Assembly: GCA_900491605.1 (NCBI GenBank) | Contig: UESW01004353.1 | Location: forward strand, 535,862-599,861 | Source: Calamus simplicifolius | Lineage: Eukaryota; Streptophyta; Magnoliopsida; Arecales; Arecaceae | DNA: 64,000 nt | Direction: 5' to 3' | Part shown: positions 1 through 11,541 of the stretch, piece by piece | How the letters are laid out: every line of letters starts with the position of its first letter | Position numbering within the stretch: the first letter of the stretch is position 1 | Position numbers and translations under genes: made by a program | Notes under the pieces: generated by a model | The model's database searches: none | What the model was told of the DNA's origin: nothing | What the model saw: only the letters and a program-made list of their open reading frames with translations

Positions 1-211
1 TGGAAAGGTCGGTTGCAAGACTATACTATGCCTTTCAACACAATGCATGACTTTTTTTTGATTAAAGCATCTCGTCTCTTTCCCACATCTCAATAAGTAG
101 TTTACTCTGGCTAAAGCTTAAAGCGTCTCGTGACTCTTACCTATTTGATACGATGAGACCCTCGATGTTGTTGCAGCTGAAATGTAGAATGCTTATAAAA
201 ACCTACCTCCA

Positions 212-331
212 ATGGTGTTGTTGTTGATTGCATTGTTTGTTCTGCTTCATATAGCAGCTTCTGCATCAGATCAAAACAACAAATATTGCTATGACAACCA
301 TCTTCGCTGCTTCCATGCTACCAATAATTAA
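212..331 (+). CDS. Possible small secreted peptide (39 aa) or truncated first exon
   Basis: A 39-codon ORF starts at ATG 212 and ends at TAA 329-331. It opens with a strongly hydrophobic stretch (MVLLLIALFVLLHIAASA) that looks like a cleavable signal peptide, followed by a short polar tail of about 21 residues with two cysteines (KYCYD and LRCFH). A TATA-like word TATAAAA lies at about 194-200, too close to the ATG to be a normal TATA for this start. I do not recognise a family. It could be a real secreted peptide gene, the first exon of a cysteine-rich peptide gene whose remainder is lost, or chance. Its position about 500 bp from a transposon insertion fits a broken gene. Confidence 0.3.
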   Translation: MVLLLIALFVLLHIAASASDQNNKYCYDNHLRCFHATNN

Positions 332-368
332 TTGCAATATTAATTTTTTTACTGCTTATCGTATGTTT

Positions 369-525
369 TAGTAATGATTTGAAGTTTAATTTCAGTTTAA
401 GTATGTAATATATGTGATATCTGTTAGTAATGGTTTAAAGTTAAATTTCAATTGAAGTTATGTATCATGTGTGATATCTTTTAGTAATGGTTTGAAGTTA
501 AATATCAGTCCATTTCCTTTTGAAC
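369..525 (+). repeat. Short tandem repeat, about 57 bp x 3
   Basis: The word AGTAATG recurs at about 370, 426 and 483, each time followed by a TTTRAAGTT-like stretch and a GTGATATC-like word. This indicates roughly three diverged copies of a 56-57 bp unit. Apart from this and the small ORF at 212, I see nothing interpretable in 1-815. The open frame at 471-746 has no recognisable domain. Confidence 0.6.
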
Positions 526-820
526 CTCTATATTTCTTCGAAGAAACTACAGGGAAACCTTTGGTTGGGTTGGGCTCAGAACAAGACTACAAGAAGGTCC
601 GGTCACAGAAGGCACAGAAAGGGTGCAAGAGAGTGTTCCTTCCGATGACAGATGGTGCCTTGCAACGATGGAGAGAAACCTTCCCAGTTTCGACGCTCCC
701 TGACCCTTTGCTCCCTCCCGCTTTTTCCCGTGGGAGAGAGATTTAAATTCAAATAAAGGGGCGAGGAGTGAGAAGAGAGGATAGGGGAGGAGAGCAACTA
801 GGATCGGGGCAGGATGTTAG

Positions 821-3017
821 TGTTAGGAAATATGTCCTACAACCAATCGTCTAGACGGTTGTGATTCATTGTACATAATTTATTTGATTAATAAAAGTTA
901 TTTTGGCAGTACAACATATTTTTCATCTTCCAATAGAACTCTTATATATTGTAGTCCTTAGAATTACATTTGCTCGATAAAGGAAGAATTATCGAGTAAT
1001 TCTTAAATAGGTTTGCGACCAAATGATACGTTATTACCTAGGACAATAACGTAGTCAAGTATAGGTCGTTGTGTGCCATATATGTTGGTTTGTCCTCTTA
1101 AACCAAGGAGTGTATGACATTAGTATGGCATGCAGGTGAGTGTAGGAGTACATTCACTGAACAGTGGCTCACCTCTGTTGAGTACTCTACTGTCAAGGGT
1201 ATCTCACAGAAGGGCAATGGGTATAAGTGTCCCTTTGACCTGAGACTATCATGGTGACTTAATAAGCAACTCACTGTACTTAGGCGCTGGACTATCTGGA
1301 TTTCTAATCCAGTGATGGAAGGACGCTGGGTACAGTCAAGTACTTATTAAATCAGTGATGAGTCAAGATAGAATTGTCCACTCTAAGTATTAGAGTTAAT
1401 ACTATGTTTGTGTTTTAATTTTGCAAAACCTTGGCCAGGGTAATCCATGTGAGGAGTCACAGGATTGTACATGTTGAAATACACTTAGATGTTTTTAGAA
1501 GTTGGCAGTGAACTCTAAATTCATCTTGAGTATTTGGACAAGGAGATGAATTATACGGTAACCATAGCCTAGGTTCATGAATATTGCTTTGCATACATTC
1601 GGTCTATTCAGACATCGGGTACCATTGCTAGATGGTCACATCGATTGGTATAAGAAGTGTTCCTATGCTACCGATTTAGATTCGAACCTATGGAGTCATG
1701 CACATAGTCAGGTGACCTGGAGACATGCTTAACCCATGATCTAAGTAGGACTTGGTCATATGGGTAATACCGAGTTTGTACTAGCAATGTCTAACTAGCA
1801 CTGGGCATTAGCGGTAGTACTTATTCTAGGGATGAACTTGATTTAGTTTGTAACTCAAGTGAATTTTTGGGATTTATTCAAACCCATTGTGGGATAGGAC
1901 TTGAACCATAGACCAATTATTGGTTTGACGATAGAGTGGTTTAGATCTGGTTTCAAAGTGGTTTGAATCGGATATCTAATATAGCCTCTAATCGTTTATT
2001 TATAAATTTTAAAATCATAAATTACTTTAAATTAGAAATTAAATAAGTCTAATGCGAAGTATGGTTCAAGATCTTCGCATGGGTTCTTCCGGATTTCAAT
2101 TTGGACTTCAAACGGATTTAATCTGATTATTTCGTATTTATAAATATTTTAAATATTTTTTTATATTATCGTTGCGGGCAGTCCACGAGACTTTGAAACT
2201 TCAAAAAATCTATGATTCTACCATTTCATGTAAATTATGATTCTACCATTTCGTTTAAATTACGGTTTTGCCATTGAGATGGTGTGAATTTGAAACTTCA
2301 TATAAATTACAATTTTTTCATTCCGATAATGTGAATTTGAAATTTCATATAAATTACGATTTTGTCATTTCGATAACGTGAATTTAAAATTTTAATTAAA
2401 TTATGATCTTGCCATTGAGATGATATGAATCGGTAAATTTGTTTTATAAAAATTTTCTTTACGCGTTGACAACGCGTGAATGCCCATAACCCATCCGTTT
2501 TCGAAGATCGGATATTATCGTATTGTAAAACAAATTCAAAATGTTGTTTTGGGTTGTTTTACGATGGGTTTATTTAAGAAACTTTTCTCAATCTCGAGAA
2601 AAAAAAGAGGAGCAGAAAAAGAAGAGTCCAAAAATCAGAGAAGTCCAAGAAGAGAGGGTCTCTTCTCTCAAAGAAGAGTTCTCCATCCCTTCAGGTTCTT
2701 TATCCCCTATCTCAAGGTTTTCTGGCATGCGTACGAAATAGAGGAGTGGCATGTGCGTGCATACAAATAGAGGAGTGGCACGTGCGACTCTCGCAAGGCA
2801 TCAATAGGAAACTATTTACAGGAGATTAGATCTACATCCAGTTTCTGCATCAGGTACGTAAACTGAAAGGTATAAAATTTAATTTTAAATTTTACATGCT
2901 TTCAATTACAGATATACATGATGTATTTTATATATTAATTAGATTAAATTTAAATAAAATATACATACAAATAAACCTGAGATCCTGGGGCATCGTAAAA
3001 TCAATATTTTTCCTACA
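821..3017 (+). repeat. 5' LTR of outer Copia element
   Basis: 2197 bp, beginning TGTTAGG and ending CCTACA, directly followed by the PBS. It matches the 3' LTR at 18878-20932 throughout, with scattered substitutions and small indels, so the insertion is old. It includes an internal block of degenerate ~60-bp repeats (about 2205-2440) built around AAATTAYGATTTTRCCATT words. An almost perfect palindrome, ACGCGTTGACAACGCGT, sits at about 2460-2476 and is lost from the 3' copy. The small open frames inside it (for example 2480-2770) are LTR sequence, not genes. Confidence 0.93.
2571..2578 (+). promoter_or_regulatory. TATA-like box of the outer element's LTR
   Basis: TATTTAAG at 2571-2578, conserved as TATTTAAA at 20512-20519 in the 3' LTR, about 440 bp before the LTR end. 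It is the best TATA candidate I can see and would put the transcript start near 2600. Not tested. Confidence 0.35.
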
Positions 3018-3019
3018 AA

Positions 3020-3032
3020 TAGTATCAGAGCC
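3020..3032 (+). other. Primer-binding site (initiator-Met tRNA type)
   Basis: TAGTATCAGAGCC lies 2 bp after the 5' LTR end. It differs by one base from the usual plant Copia PBS TGGTATCAGAGCC. Confidence 0.85.
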
Positions 3033-4499
3033 TCCCAGGTTTAGGAATGCATAGTAAATCTGTAATGATCAAAGCATGTTTTAAAGTAGATCTAATGTAG
3101 ATCTAAATATAATACATGATTAAAGCATGTTTATTAATGATCAAAGCATGTTCTAAATGTAGATCTTATTATGATTAGTTTAGATCTATAGTAGATTTAA
3201 AAGTTTTGCATGATGAGAGCATGTTAAAGTTATTTAATAATGATTAAATATATGTTTTAGAAGTAGATCTAATGTAGATCTTGCATGCTGTGTTCTATTA
3301 TATCTTGGATTGGGTATATTCATCAGGCCGTCTGGTCATAGGGAGGTTTCATAGCCTCTGTTTCTTATTCAAGAAAGGTTTTCTATGACGTGTAGGGATG
3401 CCACTGTGAAAGAACCCATGAACGGATGTATAGAACAGAAGAAAGAAAGATTAAAATATATTTTAATTGAATTAATTTATTTCTGTGATAATTTTGATTA
3501 GATCCAAAATTAATTAATGATGATATGTTAATGAGATTAACATTAAGACATCTTAATTGATGAAATCTTAATTATAAATGATAGTAAAATTGTTTTACAT
3601 AAAAGTCAGATCACAAAAAAAAGAAAGTAAGTAAAAATGTTTTACGGGAAAATTTTGAAAATGTTTCAAAATCAGAACTCAAAATTGAAATTAGTTCAAA
3701 TTTGAAAAGGGGTTAACTTAAGATCTAGAATTATAAATTAAAGGCCTTAAGACATGATCATAAATCATGGGCTAATTGGGTTAGCATGAATCAGGTTCTC
3801 TAATTGGGTTAGACCTAAGGTTAGATGAATTGGACTAAATTAGAAATTTGAATCTAATCAAATGTTGAGTTAGGTCTTTTCTTTAGATCCATCTAATTAG
3901 ATTAGATTGATCAGTCCATACATCTAAATGGACTTGATTTGGGGCTCAGTGGACACCCAAGTCTTTAGGCAAATTTAATTGGGTCTGGTCAACCACTTAG
4001 TGTCTAGAAAGGTTCTGATCAAGGTCGCGGCTACCTCTCACCTGGCTAGTTGATTATCAGCTAGTGTCTAGGCAAGATGGTTAATGGCGCAACTCAGCCT
4101 TTTTAATCAAGTCGGCCTGGCTAAGTGGTCCCAGTACTTGATTAGACTAGCCTATTGACTTGAGCTAAGCCATGCTTCCTAAGGAAAATTAGTTTGACTG
4201 ATTTAGGTACCCATGGACCAAATTAATGAACCCAACTAAATGGTTTAGTGGGAGAATACTTAAATTGGTCCATGTCATTCATGTGCCACAAATTAATCAA
4301 ACCCTCTAAAATTATTAGGTCCCTAAAGTGTCTAAATTATGGGGATAATTAGGTCATAGCCTCCCATTAAGAGATTGATAATAAGTCCAATGGCTAAGAT
4401 GATTATTGGAGGCCCAAAGGCCTGGTACTCATCTGGTTTTTGGAATTATCATTCATATTATGATGGTTCAATGCAACTCTCTCAACGATGGTCAGGTGG
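3033..4499 (+). other. Untranslated leader of outer Copia element (5' part)
   Basis: No coding signal in 1.47 kb between the PBS and the nested insertion. The leader resumes at 14540 and runs to the gag start at 14925, giving about 1.85 kb in the uninterrupted element. The phrase GGAGGCCCAAAGGCC occurs on both sides of the insertion (about 4410 and 14627), which fits a single interrupted leader containing repeated words. Confidence 0.7.
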
Positions 4500-5866
4500 T
4501 GTTGGTCCAGATAGCAACTCAAAAGGGGGGGTGAATTGGGTTTTTCAAAAATTAAACTCCTTTTAAAAACAATCCCCCAGCGGAAGTGAAAACTTAGATG
4601 TACGAATTAAAACAGAGTGTGCAATAATGGAGAGTAAGAGACAAGGAAACAATCACGGCAAACACAAGAAGTTTTATAGTGGTTCGGTGTACCTACACCT
4701 ACATCCACTCCCAAGTACCTCTTGGGTCCACACTATAATCAATCTGATTACAGCAGAGTTGTTTTGCAAGCTCACAACTCAAACTTGTTGTTTTCCGGGT
4801 GCACAACGAACCCAGCTGGTTTTCAAGGCTCACCAGCACACAACCTTACAACACAAGCAAACTGCTTGCACAAGGCTAACAGCCTCAACGGAATCAATCC
4901 TCCGATTGACCCAGCAAACAATAACGTTTTTACAAGTTTAAAAGCTCCTCCAATGAGCAAATATACAATAATAGAACAACAATAAAGAGATAGGAACCAA
5001 AGCCTGATTTGCAGATCTTGGTGGCTTGCTTCTTCTCTTCTCTTGAGTGGATCTTCCTTTAGAATGCTCTTGAAACTCCAGAAGATCAAAAGCTAGGGCT
5101 TGCTTCTTCTCTTGAGATTTCTTCAAAATGAAACCACGAAAGCTTGAAATCTCTCTCTCTTCTTTTGGGAATCAGTATTCTTTCCTTTCAATCTTTCCTC
5201 TTTTCTTTTCTGATGGATTTCAAAGGTTTTTCTCTATTCTTTCTCTCTTCTATCTTCCGGATACAACAAAAACCCCTTCTTATAGATCTTCTTAATCCAT
5301 AAATAGCTGAAAACTATCCGTTAGAAACAAGTGTAAGAAGGATTAGAACCAAATATAGTAATAGCCGTTGGGATTAAAAAGATAAAAGTAAAGTTTAGAG
5401 ACGTTCTGACAGTTCTGGAGTCGTATCTGACAATCTGGAGTCGACTCTAACTTTTCTGGAGTCGGCTCTAAATCGAAAATCCCCAATCCGCTCGATCTGG
5501 AGTCGTCTCTGACTTTTCTGGGGTCGACACGAAAATCTTCTGGAGTCGACTCTAACAGTCCGGGAGTCGACTCTAAGTCGTGCCAGAAAAACCATCGTTC
5601 TGTCTTTTCTGTTGGAGTCGGCTCTAACAGTCCGGTGTCGACTCTAAGTCTGTGCCGATTTCGGAGTCGACTCTGCGATTCCATGTGTCGACTCTAATGT
5701 CTGCAATCTTACCTTGACATTAGATTCGAACTAGAACTTGATTTGTCTGTGATTTTGATTAATAAATCAAATCATAAACTGAAAAACTTAATCAAAATCA
5801 TTAGTAACTTCAAATGTTATACTCAAATAGTTTTGTTAATCATCAAAATCAACAATTGGGTCAACA
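4500..5866 (-). repeat. 3' LTR of nested Sirevirus (left end)
   Basis: 1367 bp; on the + strand it begins TGTTGGTCCAGATAGC and ends CAATTGGGTCAACA. It matches 13179-14534 closely, with few substitutions and short indels. It carries a cluster of GTCGAC-centred motifs (about 5410-5695) and a TATA-like TATAAGAA (- strand, 5277-5284). Confidence 0.93.
5408..5695 (-). promoter_or_regulatory. Cluster of near-palindromic GGAGTCGACTC motifs in LTR
   Basis: About eleven copies of a 12-13 bp word around GTCGAC (variants GGAGTCGACTCT, GGAGTCGGCTCT, GGAGTCGTCTCT, GGTGTCGACTCT), irregularly spaced by 15-45 bp. On the - strand the cluster lies upstream of the TATA-like box at 5277-5284, so it is in the U3 promoter part. 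The right LTR has the equivalent at about 14085-14360. Confidence 0.75.
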
Positions 5867-6275
5867 ATCTCCCCCTTTTTGATGATGACAAAAACTTTGA
5901 GTATATGCATTAAAAATTCATTTGAACTAAGAATTATAGACATTGTTAAAGCTTTAAAACTTCCTAATAGAGAATTTGATGCCAAGTTTCAAAATGAACT
6001 TTAAAAACATACTTGAGTTCTATTATAAACAGCAATCAAGATGATTTAACTTATAGAAAATTATTAAGCTCCCCCTGCATTATAACTCCCCTATGCAAGG
6101 TACATGTAAATAACTGAAATCGATTGATCTTGATACCAATTGATTAGAATTTATAAATTTCTCTCCCCTTTTTTATGATTGATATGCCAATTGATTAAAA
6201 CTTATTGAAATCATCTTATATTCTTTCATTTTCTCTCTCCTTTATGCATATACACTTTTCTCTCCCCTTTTTTGT
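5867..6275 (-). other. Polypurine tract and extra upstream copies (nested Sirevirus)
   Basis: The tract abutting the 3' LTR reads, on the - strand, AAAAAGGGGGAGAT (5867-5880). Related tracts occur at about 6068-6092, 6160-6172 and 6253-6269 (+ strand CTCCCCCTG, CTCTCCCCTTTTTT). Repeated PPT-like tracts near the 3' LTR are a known Sirevirus trait. The rest of 5881-6700 shows no coding signal. Confidence 0.75.
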
Positions 6276-6699
6276 TATCAGCAATAAGGTGAGTTTAAAA
6301 CAATAATGTAGGTTATCAAGCGAGGTTGTTGGTTCATTCAATCATAGAGATAGTAACTTCATCATGGAATTGCTCGACATAGACAAATTTGCAATAAAAA
6401 GATAATTGTATTTCATTCAAGATGCATTACATGTGTCTATCAAAATACATTCTCAGTAAAAATATCAATCAGAAATCCTAGATACAAGCTATCAAAGTAA
6501 ATAAACTAGAAATCCTAAGATAGGGTAGGATAGGCTTAGATAGGTATCACTGTAGGAAATAGAAGGTCAAAACATGCTTGTATACAATTTTCTTCAGATG
6601 GCCTATCATTTCCATAATCTCATCTTTTTGTGTTCTTAAAGCCTTCAAGACAACTTCAACTTGAGCAACAGCAAGGTCTAAATCTTTCTTCAATTGACC

Positions 6700-7935
6700 A
6701 GTAGCATCTAGATAGCTCTAGATCCATCTGCAATCCCTTCCAGCCTTTCAAAAATCTTTTGAAGCTCAGTGCCAAGGGATCTGCAGAGCGGCTAATGGAA
6801 AATGAAATCAAGTCGAGTCTGAATTGATCTCCTCCTTAAATTGTCTGATGTCATCTCTCAACTGACAAATATCATTGCTCCTCTGACTGTCATACTCAGC
6901 TAGTAATGCTCTGAGCTGACCAATCTGCTCATCAGAAAATCTCCAGATACAAAGCTGTCTGAGGTGGAGGTGAGAATATGTGCTCGGTCCAGCCTCAGAA
7001 GGTCCAGCAGTAGATGGTCCGCAATAGATGGGCCAGGGACTGATGGTCCCGCAACTGATGGTCAGGGATGTCCTCTACTCTGGCCTCCTCAACTCTGGCC
7101 TCCCGTCCTCCTTTATCCAATTACCATTTATCTTTCTGAAGCCCATCGGTGAATAGTAGAGACACTGTAGTAATCTGTATGCCTTAATTTCCTTAGTGGC
7201 TCATTGTCCATGATAACACACCTTGGCTTCTGAATACCAAAGTCAGAATCATACCATATGGCAATGTAGATCTCTTCTTGGTAGCTGCCTCTGCCATATA
7301 GCCTATCATCATCCAGCTAAGTTTACTGGCTGCCCAGTGATGATGCAATCCATCAACAAGATGTCTCGCTCCGAGACATACTCAAATCTCCTATCTTTGG
7401 AAATAAATCCTTCCACAGATATTGTGAAGTAATCTGAGTTCCAAATTTAGTTGATTTGCCAAAATCTCCTCAAACTCAGATACTTCTCTCCCCAACATCC
7501 TAGATAGGGCACCACTCGATCATCATGTTGATACTCATTTATTCCAATAGTGGGCATCTCTAATAAATTTCCAAGGGTCTCGGCAGTGATTACAACTCTT
7601 GTTCCTCTACAAAACTTACTAAACCTCCCTCTCCTCTATCAAATCATTGTAGAACTCTCTTACAAGGGCAGGGTAGGTAGGAACATCCAAAGAACAAACT
7701 TTCTCCCATCCCATTTCCTTCAATTGACGGCCAATAGAAAGCCCTCCGAAGCAAATAATCGAAATCAACTTTTCTTCCGGTAGTGATGGCCTTACCCGCT
7801 AATTGGTCGACCGTGGAGAAGATGGAGAAGGTGGAGAAGCTCTTGAGTGGCAGATGATGAAATGACGGCTTGCCTCCGAATCGTCCTTCTCGGAACGGCC
7901 GAACCTCCAACAATCGCACGCCTTTTAGGAGCCAT
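6700..7935 (-). pseudogene. Sirevirus extra ORF downstream of RNase H (decayed)
   Basis: On the - strand an ATG at 7933-7935 opens MAPKRRAIVGGSA, matching the start of the equivalent ORF at 45802 in the second Sirevirus (MAPKRRGSVLGA). Further on, in another frame, comes GRKVDFDYLL, matching GRKVDFEFFESEGF there. Several frameshifts and stops break it, so it is a relic. ORFs in this position occur in many Sireviruses; some have been called envelope-like and others resemble a plant transposon-associated domain. I see no signal peptide or membrane segment, so I do not call it an envelope gene. The 3' limit near 6700 is approximate. Confidence 0.55.
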
Positions 7936-8035
7936 GGATTCGATTGGAATGAGTAATCAAGGGATTTGAAGAGTTTAGAGGGGTTGGAATAGGTTTGGAA
8001 CGGCTTAGAGAGGATTGGAGACGATAAGGTTCGTT

Positions 8036-8240
8036 TAGGTGTCGACTCCGCCTTTTATTTTTGACCTAGGTTCACTTAGAGTCGACTCCCGCAAAGCGAG
8101 GTGTCGGCTCCGAACCAGAAAATCTGTCAGCGCCCGAATTAGAGTCGGCTCTGCAGAAGCCAGAGTCGGCTCTAATTGCCCAGACAGAACATCAAAATAA
8201 AGGTGTCGACTCCACAAACTGAAGGTGTCGACTCCACAAT
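8036..8240 (-). promoter_or_regulatory. Second GTCGAC-type motif cluster, upstream of the extra ORF
   Basis: About seven copies of the LTR motif family (GGTGTCGACTCC, AGAGTCGACTCC, GGTGTCGGCTCC, AGAGTCGGCTCT) lie between the RNase H stop (8429) and the ATG of the extra ORF (7935). The cluster ends about 100 bp before that ATG. The 100-bp gap is pyrimidine-rich on the - strand and has no clear TATA. Confidence 0.7.
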
Positions 8241-8428
8241 AGTTTCAGTAAAAAATTGAATTTCAAGGATCTGAAACTGATTAATCATTCAAACTCTAGA
8301 TAAGTGTTCCTTAATCAATTGGGGAAACAATGAATCAAATTTCTAGATAAATTTCCTTATTGGACATAGAGGATTTTCAAGAAATTGATGAAGTCTAGAT
8401 AGTTGTTGTCCTTAAGAGTTTCAGAAAA

Positions 8429-10189
8429 TTATTCTAAAGGATCACAAACTCCTAATTCTCCTCTAAGATAACAAAATCTTTCTTCACTTAATGGTTTGGT
8501 AAAAATATCAGCTAATTGATCATTAGTATTCACATATTCAAGACAAACATCATTGTTGGAAACATGTTCTCTAATAAAGTGATGTCTAATTTCTATGTGT
8601 TTAGTTCTTGATGTTGAATTGGATTCTTAGTTAGATTGATGGCACTAGTATTATCACATCTAATAGGAATTTTATCAAGTGTGATACCATAATCTTCAAG
8701 TTGTCGCTTAATCCAAAGGATTTGAGCACAGCAACTTCCAGCTGCAACATACTGCCTCAGCAGTGGATAATGCAACCGAATTTTGCTTCTTGCTAAACCA
8801 AGAGATTAAGTTACTTCCTAAAAGTTGGCATGCACCACTTGTACTCTTCCTATCTAATTTACAACCAGCATAATCAGAATCAGAATAAGCAATCAATTTA
8901 AAGTTGAGTCTCTAGAATACCATAATCCTACATTTTTAGTTCCATTTAAGTATCTAAAGATTCTTTTAACAGCAAATAAATGTGATTCTTTAGGATTAGA
9001 TTGATATCTTGCACATAGCAAACAGAAAACATAATATCTGGCCTACTTGCAGTTAAGTAAAGAAGTGATCCGATCATACCTCGGTAATGCTTCTGATCTA
9101 CTTTCTTACCTTCTTCATCCTTGTCCAGCTTGCATGAGGGACTCATTGGCGTACCAAGAGGTTTAGCAGATTCCATACCAAACTTCTTGAGTATTTCCTT
9201 TGTGTACTTGTTTGGTTAATGAAAATCCCGCTTTCTCTTGTTTGATTTGAAGTCCAAGGAAGAAGTTGAGTTCTCCCATCATGCTCATCTCGAATTCTCC
9301 CTGCATTAACTTAGCAAATTCTTGACAAAGGAGATTGTTAGTAGCACCAAATACAATGTCATCAACATAAATTTGAACAATTAATAAATCCTTTTTTTCT
9401 TTTTAAAAACAAAGTTTTATCAACATTTCCTCTAGAAAAATTATTTTCAATTAAAATTTACTTAATCTATCATACCAAGCTCTAGGTGCTTGCTTTAAAC
9501 CATAAAGTGCTTTGTGTATTTGAAGACGTGGTTTGGAAATTCATGATCTTCAAAACCAGGAGGTTGTTCAACATAAACTTCCTCATTTATAAAACCATTT
9601 AAAAATGCACTTTTAACATCCATTTGAAATAAGTTGAAATTCATATGACATGCAAATGCAAGTAGTAGTCTAATGGCTTCTAATCTAGCAACAGGTGCAA
9701 AGGTTTCATCAAAATCTATACCTTCTTCCTGATTATATCCCTTTGCAACTAATCTAGCCTTATTTCTAATACCAAGCCATTTTCATCCAATTTATTTCTA
9801 AAAACCCATTTAGATCCTATTATAGGGTGGTTTCTAGGTCTATCTACTAGGGTCCAAACTTGGTTCCTAGTGAATTGGTTTAACTCTTCCTGCATTGCTA
9901 ACATCCAATAACTATCTTTCTCAGCTTCCTCTATAGTTTTGGGTTCTATATGAGATACAAATGCAAGATGATTATTGATATTTCTCATTGATGATCTAGT
10001 CCTTACACCTTGAGATGGATCACCTATGATTAGGTCCTTAGGATGACCATAAGCATATCTCCAATCTCTAGGTAGATCTTTATCATTATGAGCAGTATCA
10101 ATACCATCATCCTTAGGTGAGTCATCATCCTTAGCTTCAGGTTCTTGATCTGAAGATACATTTAATTTTTCAATACCTCTTTCAATCAA
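8429..10189 (-). pseudogene. RT-RNase H of nested Sirevirus
   Basis: The - strand frames hold the Copia reverse transcriptase and RNase H: SKWVFRNKLDENG near 9790-9830, the QIYVDDIVFGA active-site block near 9350-9390, SCKLDKDEEGKKVDQKHYRG near 9080-9150, DSDYAGCKLDRKSTSGACQ near 8810-8890, the IRCDNTSAINLTKNPIQH block near 8610-8680, and the terminal GELGVCDPLE ending with a stop at 8429-8431. Several frameshifts separate these pieces, for example after KWVFRNKLDENG and around 9210 and 9410. The second Sirevirus keeps the homologous 44203-45303 region open, so the breaks here are decay rather than design. Confidence 0.88.
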
Positions 10190-11541
10190 AGATGTATCTT
10201 CCTCATCATCAATTTTATCGAACTTGATGCTAAAGACTCATCAAACACTATATGAATGGATTCTTCTACAACTAAGCTTCTCTTATTAAATACTCTATAT
10301 GCCTTGCTAGATGTAGAATATCCTAGGAAAATACCTTCATCAGACTTTGCATCAAACTTCCCAAGATTGTCCTTACCATTGTTATGAATAAAGCATTTAC
10401 AACCAAATGCATGAAAATAACCTAAATTTGGTTTCCTATTATGCCATAGTTCATAGGGAGTTTTCTTAAGGATAGGTCTAATTAGGGCTCTATTTAGGAT
10501 GTAACATGCTGTGTTTATAGCTTCCGCCCAAAAATATTTTGGAAGTTGGCTTTCACATAGCATGGTACGGGCCATGTCTTCTAAAGTCCTATTCTTTCTT
10601 TCTACAACTCCATTTTGTTGTGGTGTCCTAGGTGCTGAAAAGTTATGATGTATGCCTTTTTCAAAACAGAATTTTTCAAATAAGTGATTTTCAAATTCAG
10701 TTCCATGATCACTTCTAATAGACACTATGGTAGTGTTTTTCTCATTTGTGACTTTCTTAACGAATTTCAGGAATATTGAGAAAGTCTCATCTTTGTGAGC
10801 CAAAAACATTACCCAAGTGAATCTAGAGTAATCATCTACTATCACAAGACCATATTTCTTTCCTCCTAGACTTGTGGTTCTAGTAGGTCCAAAAAGGTCC
10901 ATGTGTAGTAGCTCTAGTGGCCTAGTAGTTGAAACAACATTCTTAGATTTGAAAGAAGTTCTTGTTTGTTTTCCAAATTGACATGCATCACATTTCGATT
11001 ATTTTCAAAATTTAAGCTAGGAATACCTTTAACTAAATCCATTTTCAATAGTTTAGAAATTAGGTGTGTGCTTGCATGACCTAATCTACGGTGCCATAGC
11101 CAACCAATCTCATTCATCTTAGCATTATTAGCAACTAAGCAATGATTACTTGGAGATAAATTACTCAAATCAATTAAGTACACATTGCCATAACGTTTAC
11201 CAACAAGAATAATGCTGTTATCAATGGGATTAGTAACAGTGCAAATAGAAGCTTCAAAGGAAACTTTGAAACCTTTATCACACAGTTGGCTAATACTTAT
11301 CAAATTATGCTTAAGTCCATCAACATATAAAACATTATCAATATGAGTAGATGGAGTAATTTGAATCTTACCAATACCCATGATATGGCCTTGACCATTA
11401 TCACCAAAAGTAACTACTCCACCTCTTTTGATTCAAGGGTGATGAATTGATCTTTGTCACCCGTCATGTGTCTTGAGCAACCACTATCAAGGTACCACTT
11501 TCTTTTCAGTCTGATGGCTGCAAGACACTCCTGCAAAATAT
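10190..11541 (-). pseudogene. Protease-integrase region of nested Sirevirus
   Basis: The protease motif reads YLDSGCSRHMTG on the - strand, with the catalytic Asp codon at 11486-11488. The integrase zinc finger follows (WLWHRRLGHAS near 11070-11100), then the catalytic core in an open frame (10186-10902). The core shows HMDLFGPTRTTSLGGKKYG, IVDDYSRFTW, SIRSDHGTEFENHLF, and QQNGVVERKNRTLEDMART, so all three DDE residues are present. A frame break separates the zinc finger from the core near 10905-10985. The GKFDAKSDEGIFLGYS block marks the C-terminal part. Confidence 0.88.

Noticed and set aside
2460..2476. ACGCGTTGACAACGCGT palindrome as a conserved W-box regulatory site
   Set aside because: It is disrupted in the 3' LTR and seen only once, so there is no support for function.
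2480..2770. 96-codon open frame in the 5' LTR, similar to one at 20490-20795
   Set aside because: Both lie in the same part of the two LTRs, so the similarity is automatic. It overlaps the TATA region and has no domain.
4627..4985. Overlapping open frames in both LTRs of the nested Sirevirus (with copies at 13363-13661)
   Set aside because: LTR sequence read on the strand opposite to the element; duplication comes from the LTR pair.
5343..5684. Open frames with repeated LESTP/RVDSR peptides (also 13995-14204, 39202-39417, 47735-48055)
   Set aside because: By-products of the GGAGTCGACTC motif clusters in the LTRs; the frames differ between copies.
6700..7935. Calling the Sirevirus extra ORF an envelope gene
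   Set aside because: No signal peptide, membrane segment or furin-like site is visible. The recognisable blocks look like a plant transposon-associated domain instead.
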